This document shows positions 1 to 5,362 of a stretch of DNA of 6,344 nt, one piece after another; within the stretch, counting starts at the first letter, position 1, and every line of letters begins with the position of its first letter. Position numbers and translations under genes: made by a program. Under the pieces are notes generated by a model. That model saw nothing but the letters and a program-made list of their open reading frames with translations, ran no database searches and was not told where the DNA came from. The DNA is from Actinomycetota bacterium (lineage in GTDB: Bacteria; Actinomycetota; Acidimicrobiia; Acidimicrobiales; Ilumatobacteraceae): assembly GCA_005801025.1 (NCBI GenBank), contig SYDZ01000257.1, forward strand, positions 1-6,344, in the 5' to 3' direction.

Positions 1-64
1 CGGGCAATGCGTGGAGTTGCAATTGGTTCAGCGGTGCGAATTGTTGACAAACAATTGATTTCAT
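1..64 (-). CDS. NADPH:quinone oxidoreductase-like (medium-chain dehydrogenase), N-terminal fragment
   Basis: Partial gene: only the first 21 codons are inside the window and it continues beyond the left edge. Reading the minus strand from the ATG at 64-62 gives a peptide starting MKSIVCQQFAPLNQLQL. This matches the usual opening of zinc-independent medium-chain dehydrogenases of the quinone oxidoreductase type: Met-Lys/Arg-Ala/Ser-Ile/Val-Val, then a Phe-x-Pro turn, then a Leu-rich strand. Such enzymes reduce quinones or enoyl/enone substrates with NADPH in the cytoplasm. The gene is divergent from the 3-alpha-HSD-like SDR and shares the region with two inverted repeats. No strong Shine-Dalgarno is visible upstream of this ATG. 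The call rests on a very short stretch. The competing reading is the 3' end of a plus-strand gene stopping at 66, which has no recognisable family signature. Confidence 0.5.
   Translation of the reverse strand, partial: MKSIVCQQFAPLNQLQLHALP
39..56. promoter_or_regulatory. perfect inverted repeat, candidate operator
   Basis: AATTGTT-GACA-AACAATT is a perfect 7-base inverted repeat with a 4-base spacer. It sits between the start of the plus-strand SDR and the body of the divergent quinone-oxidoreductase-like gene, overlapping codons 3-9 of the latter if its start at 64 is right. The size and symmetry suit a dimeric repressor such as a TetR or GntR family member, but no regulator gene is in the window. 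A TTGACA sequence lies inside it (44-49), but no matching -10 box is seen at normal spacing. Confidence 0.35.
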
Positions 65-83
65 AGTGCGACCGTAATGGGCT

Positions 84-100
84 TTGCGTCACCGACGCAA
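84..100. promoter_or_regulatory. perfect inverted repeat, candidate operator or leader hairpin
   Basis: TTGCGTC-ACC-GACGCAA is a perfect 7-base inverted repeat around a 3-base centre, located 37 bases upstream of the chosen SDR start. It could be a regulator binding site for the divergent pair. If transcribed, it would form a short stable hairpin in the 5' leader. It differs in sequence from the repeat at 39-56, so the two would not be sites for the same protein. There is no run of T after it, so it is not an intrinsic terminator. Confidence 0.35.
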
Positions 101-126
101 TCTGACAGAATGTGAGCAACCGTTTT

Positions 127-131
127 GGGGG
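127..131 (+). promoter_or_regulatory. Shine-Dalgarno-like G run that decides the SDR start
   Basis: Five G residues end 6 bases before the ATG at 138 but directly abut the ATG at 132. This favours 138 as the true start over 132 or the upstream TTG at 84. Confidence 0.4.
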
Positions 132-137
132 ATGAAC

Positions 138-923
138 ATGGGAACTATTTGCGTCACAGGTACGGCATCAGGGATTGGTGCGGCGACAAAAGCCAAGTTG
201 GAATCCTTGGGTCACAAAGTTATTGGAGTTGATTTGCGCAATGCCGATGTCTGCGGTGATATCTCCAAAGTGGCAGAGCGACAAAGAATTGTGGATGAGG
301 TCATTGCTTTGTGTGGAGGCGTCCTTGACGGTTTGGTTCCTTGTGCCGGTGTGAGCAACCCAGCATCAAATGAACTGAAAGTGCGAGTGAATTTTTATGG
401 CACCATGGCACTCGTCACTGGCTTACGATCAGCACTTGAGAGGGGAGACGACCCAGCAGTGGTGATGATCTCGTCAAACTCGACGACAATGACTCCGGGA
501 CTCGCGATTGAAGATGCTCTGGGCTTTCTCAATGATGATGAAGAGACGACAGTGGCCAAGTATGGAGTCGGTGACACATACATTCCATATCCCGCTGGCA
601 AATTAGCGATCGCTTTTTGGGTACGGATGAAATCGAATGAGTGGATGCAATCGGGTATTCGCCTCAATGCGGTTGCTCCAGGAGTCATTGATACTGCAAT
701 GACTCGACCCTTACTAGATGTGCCTGTGATGGCGGAGCGTTTGAAAATGATCCCGATTCCGCGGGGCCGATGGGGTCGGGCGGATGAGATTGCATCAGCG
801 ATCGCGTTTTTGTTGTCCTCGGAGGCTTCATTTATCGTAGGTCAGGTTTTATTCGTGGACGGTGGCACGGATGCTCTATTGCAACCGACAGTTCATCCCC
901 ATCCTTTGCCGTCAGGTAGATGA
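138..923 (+). CDS. 3-alpha-hydroxysteroid dehydrogenase/carbonyl reductase-like SDR
   Basis: Cytoplasmic NAD(P)-dependent oxidoreductase expected to interconvert a hydroxyl and a keto group on a steroid-like or other hydrophobic substrate. The 261-residue protein shows the Rossmann motif TGTASGIG (7-14), CAG in place of NNAG (69-71), a VNFYG segment with the catalytic Asn (N85), Ser (S112 or S113) and YPAGK (Y151, K155). The Ser-Tyr gap is about 39 residues instead of the usual 13. The inserted, mostly acidic segment is characteristic of the Comamonas-type 3-alpha-HSD/carbonyl reductase family, where a comparable insertion reshapes the dimer interface. The family resemblance also covers the start and the FVDGGTDALLQPT C-terminal motif. 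The start at 138 is chosen because it gives the family's usual very short lead-in to the Rossmann motif and has a G-rich ribosome site at good spacing; 132 and a TTG at 84 are alternatives. The downstream SnoaL-like gene starts 2 bases after the stop codon. Exact substrate is unknown; many relatives are annotated only as SDR. Confidence 0.88.
   Translation: MGTICVTGTASGIGAATKAKLESLGHKVIGVDLRNADVCGDISKVAERQRIVDEVIALCGGVLDGLVPCAGVSNPASNELKVRVNFYGTMALVTGLRSALERGDDPAVVMISSNSTTMTPGLAIEDALGFLNDDEETTVAKYGVGDTYIPYPAGKLAIAFWVRMKSNEWMQSGIRLNAVAPGVIDTAMTRPLLDVPVMAERLKMIPIPRGRWGRADEIASAIAFLLSSEASFIVGQVLFVDGGTDALLQPTVHPHPLPSGR
914..917 (+). promoter_or_regulatory. ribosome binding site for the SnoaL-like gene
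   Basis: AGGT lies 8 bases before the ATG at 926 but only 2 bases before the ATG at 920. It favours the start at 926, although the start at 920 would give an ATGA overlap with the preceding stop codon. Confidence 0.4.
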
Positions 924-925
924 TC

Positions 926-1471
926 ATGAGTAACGCAGAGTCTTTTAAACAGTCTCATCCTGTTGATTGGTTGATCGCGTGTGAGGATATTCGCCAAATC
1001 GCTAGTCGATATGCGATTTATTATGGAGCTCGAGACACACAAAAACTAGCCGCGCTATTTATTCCTGAGATCAAGATCACTCGCCAGTTGTCGGGTACTC
1101 AAGCCCTGAAAGAAAACTTTGATTCGCAAATGCATTCTTTAGGTCGAGTGATCTTGCAGGTCAATAATCATCTCATTGATATCCAAGACGAGGACAACGC
1201 CACGGGCATTGTTTCCTGCCGTGGAGAAATTGAAGATGCACATGGTGCTTGGATTATTCACCAGATCCAGTATCACGACACCTATCAACGAGTCAACGGC
1301 CACTGGCTATTTGCGCGCCGCCGACATCTCTTGTGGTACGGCCATGAGATGCCTAATCCACCTGCAGGTTTAGATGAAGCCCAGTGGCCAACACATCAAA
1401 CGGGTAAAGGTGAACTCCCTGAGTGCCTTGAATCTTGGCAGACCTGGACGGCGCACAACTCCGCGTTATAG
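926..1471 (+). CDS. SnoaL-like / NTF2-like family protein (possible dehydratase or isomerase)
   Basis: 181-residue protein with a single alpha+beta cone fold expected over about residues 12-140, the SnoaL_4 type that also includes steroid isomerases, scytalone-dehydratase-like enzymes and bile-acid 7-alpha-dehydratase BaiE. Seen directly: an N-terminal helix ending in SRYAIYYGARD with Tyr29; a strand with NNH (His82); the ATG turn (92-94) followed by a strand; the QIQYHDTYQRVNGHWLF beta hairpin (113-129); and the basic RRRHLLWYG end (131-139). By eye Tyr29 and His82 line up with the catalytic Tyr and His of BaiE, whereas the acidic residue expected after ATG is not obviously present at the same place (Gly100-Glu101). 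The tail after about 142 is Pro-rich and probably peripheral. It forms an operon with the upstream 3-alpha-HSD-like SDR, so it probably acts on the same compound. Its last Leu codon TTA is, on the other strand, the stop codon of the convergent CoA ligase. No signal peptide. Reaction unproven. Confidence 0.82.
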   Translation: MSNAESFKQSHPVDWLIACEDIRQIASRYAIYYGARDTQKLAALFIPEIKITRQLSGTQALKENFDSQMHSLGRVILQVNNHLIDIQDEDNATGIVSCRGEIEDAHGAWIIHQIQYHDTYQRVNGHWLFARRRHLLWYGHEMPNPPAGLDEAQWPTHQTGKGELPECLESWQTWTAHNSAL

Positions 1472-3127
1472 CCCGAGTAAAATGTGACTGCGACCGTTGT
1501 CGGCGAAACGTTGTTCTAGTGCCGCTTTATCGGACTCGGTCATCAGAGTCAAAGGTTGATTGCGTTCGGTGCGCCAGAAAACCGTATCAGAAGTTCGCCA
1601 TTTATCACTGCGTAACGGCGGCTTATGCACTTTGTTGTTGGCTGTCAGTGGCATGTTTTTTGTGATGCGCACGATTTGTGGTGACCACTTGGTTCCGAGA
1701 TCGCGTTGGTGTGACATGAAAGTCTCAAAGTCAGTAGGCGAAAAATCTGCGGCATTCCCCATCTCAATAGCCACCATCACCATGTCTCCCGTGAGGGGAT
1801 CGGGAACTGGATACACCGCAGCCATGACTACATTGGGAAACCGCGCAATGATGTTTTCAACGGGGGATGCCGCAAAGTTCTCGCTGTCAACGCGTAACCA
1901 ATCCGCGCTGCGGCCTCCAAAGTAGAAGAAGCCATCGGTATCTCGGTATCCCAAGTCACCTGTCCAATACCATCCGTTGCGAATACGCTCGCTTGACGCC
2001 TCATCGTTGTTGTAGTACCCCTCAAATGATGAGCCACCATTCAAACTCACGATCTCACCGATGCATTGTGGATTAGTGATCCCACCAAACTCATCAAAGA
2101 TGACAGGTGGACATTCAATATTTGTGTGCGGATCAACGATTTTGACATTGCCTGCCATGTCAGGACGCTCTTTGCCGAGGGCATTAGGTGGCGTCTCAGG
2201 TGTGCGGATAATGGCAACAACGCTTTCGCTTGAGCCGTAGCCCTCCACGAGTTGACATTTGAAGCGATCAAGGAAGCGTTGCCGGTCAAGAGCACTGGCC
2301 TCGGTGCCAAACCCCAAGCGCAAGTGATTGATTGAGTCAAGTTCAGACGCTGGCTGCCCAAGAACGTAGGCGATGGTTCGTCCGACATAGGTGAAATAGG
2401 TGCAACCATGCTGGCGTATATCAAGCATGAAGTTAGTTGCCGAAAACTTTCGTCGTAAAACAACTTGCGCCCCGACTGCGAGAGCAGGACCCCAGCAGGC
2501 CATCAGAGCATTGCCATGGAACAAGGGCATTGGGCAATAACAAATTTCTTGGGCAGTGACTCCATATATTTCGCCAGCACGGATACTCGTAATGGCCATT
2601 CGCTCGTTGGTGCAAACAACTGCCTTAGGGGCGCTCGTCGAACCTGAAGTGAAGAGAAGGAAAAGGATGCCTGTCGGATCGGGTTCGGCATCAGGGACTC
2701 GTGCATGGCGATGCTGATCAATCAACTGCGTATGAGTGGCCGAGTCAATATTGACAATCCGCTGTGAAGGTACGCCGGTATCGAGATTGTTGAATAGCGC
2801 AATCCCTGCTAGGTCACTGACAATCATCTGACAATCGGTATGGCGGATATCGCGTGCTAACTCCTCACCGCGACGCGTCGGATTAATTCCAACGATGCAG
2901 GCCCCAGCGAGTGCGGCACCGCCAATCCAAAACAAATAATCTGGCGTATTGTCCAACAAGATACCCACATGGCGTGGCTTGTCGGGATCCAGCAAGTCAT
3001 TGAGTATCGAGGAGCGAATGGCCGATTGCGTCACTACCTGATCCCAAGAATAGGTTCGCCCTTCAAAGTGGTAACCAGGATTGTGGTCACCTATACGCCG
3101 GCGAAGTAATTGCGCAACCGTGGTCAT
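1466..3127 (-). CDS. fatty-acid/steroid-type acyl-CoA synthetase (AMP-binding, FadD-like)
   Basis: Activates a carboxylic acid to its CoA thioester through an acyl-adenylate, using ATP and CoA, in the cytoplasm. The 553-residue protein has all core ANL-superfamily motifs in order: P-loop LFTSGSTSAPK (158-168), YGSSES (297-302), WTGD (388-391), GGRSADWLR (404-412), then SENFAASPVENI, and the C-terminal NNKVHK with the probable catalytic Lys499. The 'DSEN' in place of the usual 'xGEN' after the hinge is noteworthy. The final 45 residues (FWR..., then LT...D..AL...F..NGR.H.L) resemble the ending of mycobacterial FadD1/FadD17-type ligases, which suggests a branched, long-chain or steroid side-chain acid; this is recognition by eye. 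The start at 3127 is chosen because its ATG overlaps the stop of the upstream amidohydrolase (ATGA). There is no clear Shine-Dalgarno, so translational coupling is likely. An in-frame ATG at 3184 would extend it by 19 residues inside the neighbour. Last gene of a three-gene operon. Confidence 0.93.
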   Translation of the reverse strand: MTTVAQLLRRRIGDHNPGYHFEGRTYSWDQVVTQSAIRSSILNDLLDPDKPRHVGILLDNTPDYLFWIGGAALAGACIVGINPTRRGEELARDIRHTDCQMIVSDLAGIALFNNLDTGVPSQRIVNIDSATHTQLIDQHRHARVPDAEPDPTGILFLLFTSGSTSAPKAVVCTNERMAITSIRAGEIYGVTAQEICYCPMPLFHGNALMACWGPALAVGAQVVLRRKFSATNFMLDIRQHGCTYFTYVGRTIAYVLGQPASELDSINHLRLGFGTEASALDRQRFLDRFKCQLVEGYGSSESVVAIIRTPETPPNALGKERPDMAGNVKIVDPHTNIECPPVIFDEFGGITNPQCIGEIVSLNGGSSFEGYYNNDEASSERIRNGWYWTGDLGYRDTDGFFYFGGRSADWLRVDSENFAASPVENIIARFPNVVMAAVYPVPDPLTGDMVMVAIEMGNAADFSPTDFETFMSHQRDLGTKWSPQIVRITKNMPLTANNKVHKPPLRSDKWRTSDTVFWRTERNQPLTLMTESDKAALEQRFADNGRSHILLGL

Positions 3128-4353
3128 GGAAGAATTCGTGAAGGTAGCGGATGGCGATAGAGAGCTGCTGCGTTCTCGCAACAAAATTTACGCAGCAACT
3201 CTGGCGAAAGATGTCCCCATGCATCGCGCAGAACAGATTGGCTATGAGGCCATGTGCTATCGCCATGTGGATAATCAATCTCCACCATGATGTGGTCATC
3301 GCCAATGACATCGTGAAGGTCAATAGTTGACGGATCATCAATGGTGCAAAACCAGAAGTTGCGGCGGAGAATTTCTGCAGGTCGTAAGTCCCAATGTGCG
3401 CCATAGCCACTGCGGTCCACAACATTCTCTAATCGATCAAGCAACATTGGCACCCAGCCAATCCCGCCTTCGCTCATAGCGATCTTGAGATCGGGATATC
3501 GATTGCCGTAACCACTCCAGAGCCATTCGGCGCAGGCACTCAATGACAACTGTCCGAAGAGTGTGGCTCCGAGTTGCAGAGCGGGAGCGCCTTCGGGCAT
3601 GGGATACATTCCGGACGAACCGACATGCAAGGAAATGACAGTTTCGGTCTCGACGCAGGCCTCAATGATTGGATCCCACCATCCGCTGAACAGGCTGGGA
3701 AAGCCAATGTTATGTGGTCTTTCGGGCAAGGTCACAGAAACAAATCCACGCTCGGCATTACGGCGGATTTCATTGGCGCCGAGGCGTGCTGTTCCATCAG
3801 GTCCAGGCGCTAACCAAGTAATGCCACAAGGAATGATTCGCTCAGGGTATTTCTGCCACCATTCTTCGTAGAGCCAGTCATTCCAAGCGCGCATTGTTGC
3901 CAAACCAACTTCCGAATTGCTTGCTGCGCTAAAGATTCGACCAGCGAAACCAGCAACTTGTGAGGGGAAGTTGAGCGATGCCCAACATCCGATGAGATCC
4001 ATGTCTTTGATGCGTTCATCAATGTCCCAGCAACCGCGCCGCATATCTTCAAAACGTGCTGGCTCAAGTGAACGCAGTTCAGGTTTGCGGCCAGCCACCG
4101 CGTTCATTCCAACTTGACTAAAAATTTGGCCATCGAAGGACCACACTTGGTGACCACGCTCATTAACGATGAGACGCGGAGCTTGATCTTGCAAGGCTTT
4201 GGGAAGGCGACCATCAAACATATTGGGCGGTTCAACAAGATGGTCATCAACAGAAATCAGCGTGTAGTAAACCGGGGAGTGTCCGGGCTCGGGCAGCAAT
4301 ATCTCTTGATTGGTGGGTCCGATGATGTATGTGCCGGGTGATGAAAAACTCAC
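3124..4353 (-). CDS. amidohydrolase_2 family metal-dependent hydrolase/decarboxylase
   Basis: TIM-barrel metalloenzyme of the PF04909 type, whose members hydrolyse C-N or C-C bonds or decarboxylate aromatic and vinylogous acids (ACMSD-like). The 409-residue protein opens with ISVDDHLVEPP, whose D-x-H element (Asp36, His38) is the usual first metal site. Further likely metal or catalytic positions are His243 in SLHVGSSG, Glu295 in MSEGGIGW and Asp360 in EIDYPHGD. The WDIDERIKDMDLIGCWASLNFP segment is typical of the family's second strand region. The start is taken as GTG at 4353, which overlaps the stop of the upstream SDR (GTGA) and has a GGA 8 bases before it. The open frame continues 62 codons further upstream, but only as the shadow of the SDR. 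It sits between an SDR and a CoA ligase and overlaps both by 4 bases, so it very likely serves the same pathway. Substrate and exact reaction cannot be read from sequence. Confidence 0.9.
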   Translation of the reverse strand: MSFSSPGTYIIGPTNQEILLPEPGHSPVYYTLISVDDHLVEPPNMFDGRLPKALQDQAPRLIVNERGHQVWSFDGQIFSQVGMNAVAGRKPELRSLEPARFEDMRRGCWDIDERIKDMDLIGCWASLNFPSQVAGFAGRIFSAASNSEVGLATMRAWNDWLYEEWWQKYPERIIPCGITWLAPGPDGTARLGANEIRRNAERGFVSVTLPERPHNIGFPSLFSGWWDPIIEACVETETVISLHVGSSGMYPMPEGAPALQLGATLFGQLSLSACAEWLWSGYGNRYPDLKIAMSEGGIGWVPMLLDRLENVVDRSGYGAHWDLRPAEILRRNFWFCTIDDPSTIDLHDVIGDDHIMVEIDYPHGDSTWPHSQSVLRDAWGHLSPELLRKFCCENAAALYRHPLPSRILP

Positions 4354-5279
4354 GATGATCGTCCATTCGAAACTGCCTGAGAAGCCAAGAGTAGGGCTTG
4401 GTAGGCAACTTCGCCAAGATGCTCGGCAAGGTACTGCTGGGCGTGGATGTATGCGCCGTTTGCGACGGCCTGGTCGGTGAGTAGACGTAGCACGGATACC
4501 CCGATGACCGCTGGAGATACTCCAGATTGGGCGACCCATTGCAGGCTGCCACCAGTATCGAGGACGCGTTCGGTGGTGACAAGACCAGGGTTGATATTGA
4601 TGGAGCGAATTCCAGCCGTGCCGTATTCAAGGGCCAACATTTCAGCCATCCGATGAAAGCCTGCTTTGGTTGCTCCGTACATCAATGACCACCCACCCTC
4701 GCCAGCAACCTGCTGGGGGATCCGTTGACCAGCATCACTTGTGATATTCAAGATGGTGGCGCGCCAACCTGTGCTAGGGCGGACATCATTGTTGAGAGCA
4801 TGTTGGAGAAAAGCGTGCGTGAATAAAAGTGGCGCAGTGAAGTTCCCTGTTGCGCGTCGAATAATGTCTGCAGGGTCTGAATCGGCGAAGCGCAGATCAT
4901 TTCCCGATCCGACGTAAATGGCGTTGTTCACTAAAAGATCAATGCGACCACCAGAAGCGGATAAGCACCGCTGAAATGATGGCTCGGTATCGTCAAGATC
5001 AAGAACATCGCTGACGACCATGTGACATTGTGCCCCGAGTTGTTGGGCGGACTCAGTCGTTGATGGGAGACTTCCGGGAAGATGATGTCCAGTTGCTGGA
5101 TTGATACCAGCACCTTCGGTGATGGTTCGTCCAGTAATCACGAGGTCGTAGCCACCTTCGGCGAGCGCAAGAGCGATGGCCCGCCCGATTCCACGGCTCG
5201 CTCCCGTGATAAGGGCGACGGGACGATGGTTCTTGTGATTTATCTCCACCATTGCCCCTAAAAGTTGTGAGAGATTCAT
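4350..5279 (-). CDS. short-chain dehydrogenase/reductase, extended-loop type
   Basis: NAD(P)-dependent oxidoreductase acting on a hydroxyl/keto pair, first gene of the minus-strand operon. The 309-residue protein has TGASRGIG (25-32), NNA (118-120), a likely catalytic Asn146, Ser181 in NITSDAG, and YGATK (Tyr201, Lys205). The Ser-Tyr spacing is 20 instead of 13 because of an inserted QRIPQQVAGEGG segment. A long loop follows the second beta strand (about 52-80), containing HHLPGSLPSTTESAQQLG; this LPGSL-T layout marks a subfamily related to HSDL2-like SDRs. Arg51 after the second strand fits NADPH use but is not decisive. The C-terminal 60 residues are helical and Ala/Leu-rich. Start: ATG at 5279 has GGGA very close upstream. 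ATG at 5252 and GTG at 5249 (preceded by AGGGG) are real alternatives, giving 300 or 299 residues and a more usual lead-in to the Rossmann motif. Its stop overlaps the amidohydrolase start. Confidence 0.9.
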   Translation of the reverse strand: MNLSQLLGAMVEINHKNHRPVALITGASRGIGRAIALALAEGGYDLVITGRTITEGAGINPATGHHLPGSLPSTTESAQQLGAQCHMVVSDVLDLDDTEPSFQRCLSASGGRIDLLVNNAIYVGSGNDLRFADSDPADIIRRATGNFTAPLLFTHAFLQHALNNDVRPSTGWRATILNITSDAGQRIPQQVAGEGGWSLMYGATKAGFHRMAEMLALEYGTAGIRSININPGLVTTERVLDTGGSLQWVAQSGVSPAVIGVSVLRLLTDQAVANGAYIHAQQYLAEHLGEVAYQALLLASQAVSNGRSS

Positions 5280-5296
5280 TGATCCCGACTAGTTTT

Positions 5297-5309
5297 TGAC
5301 ACGGTATCA
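5297..5309. promoter_or_regulatory. TGACAC-G-GTATCA near-palindrome, candidate operator
   Basis: Five of six base pairs match around a central G, placed in the middle of the divergent intergenic space, where a single regulator could control both transcripts. This symmetry is common for TetR-family operators. It overlaps the TTGACA at 5296-5301, a position that would suit repression. It does not fit the KstR pattern (AAC, two bases, GTT). No regulator gene is present in the window. Confidence 0.35.
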
Positions 5310-5348
5310 GAAACGTTTGGCGAAGCACCACAGCCTCGTCGGATTGAC

Positions 5349-5354
5349 GAAGGG
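5349..5354 (+). promoter_or_regulatory. Shine-Dalgarno for the downstream SDR
   Basis: GAAGGG ends 8 bases before the ATG at 5363, the strongest ribosome site in the window, and fixes that start. Its first two bases are the right-hand end of a 5-base inverted repeat (5336-5350). Confidence 0.6.
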
Positions 5355-5362
5355 TTTGAACA

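Larger units (their letters stand above)
5280..5362. other. divergent intergenic control region
   Basis: 83 bases separate the divergent minus-strand operon and the plus-strand SDR, so both promoters must lie here or just inside the genes. Visible elements are a near-perfect 13-base palindrome (5297-5309), an AAACGTTT palindrome (5311-5318), a TCGTC-GGATT-GACGA inverted repeat (5336-5350) touching the ribosome site, and GAAGGG (5349-5354). A TTGACA (5296-5301) is present without a convincing -10 box at 16-19 bases. Confidence 0.5.

Noticed and set aside
44..49. TTGACA as a -35 box for the first SDR
   Set aside because: No acceptable -10 hexamer at 16-19 bases; it is part of the perfect inverted repeat.
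1..66. Plus-strand open frame from the left edge ending in TAG at 64-66, possible 3' end of an upstream gene
   Set aside because: Its 21 residues show no family signature, while the opposite strand gives a recognisable medium-chain dehydrogenase N-terminus. It remains the main alternative.
84..137. N-terminal extension of the first SDR from TTG 84
   Set aside because: The added 18 residues are not SDR-like, contain the inverted repeat at 84-100, and the family normally begins right at the Rossmann motif as from ATG 138.
1560..1925. 121-codon plus-strand open frame inside the CoA ligase
   Set aside because: Shadow of the ligase gene; no domain pattern and the opposite strand carries all ANL motifs.
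3128..3184. Upstream 19-codon extension of the CoA ligase from ATG 3184
   Set aside because: Lies inside the amidohydrolase and is low-complexity; ATG 3127 forms a typical 4-base overlap.
4354..4539. Upstream 62-codon extension of the amidohydrolase
   Set aside because: Arg/Ser/Pro-rich residues unlike the family, lying wholly inside the SDR coding region; the GTGA junction gives a better start.
5296..5301. TTGACA as a -35 box for the plus-strand SDR
   Set aside because: Nothing resembling TANNNT at the right spacing; kept only as context for the candidate operator.
5280..5362. KstR/KstR2-type steroid regulator sites
   Set aside because: AAACGTTT lacks the two-base gap of the KstR pattern, and no KstR2-like site is seen, so control by those regulators is not supported.
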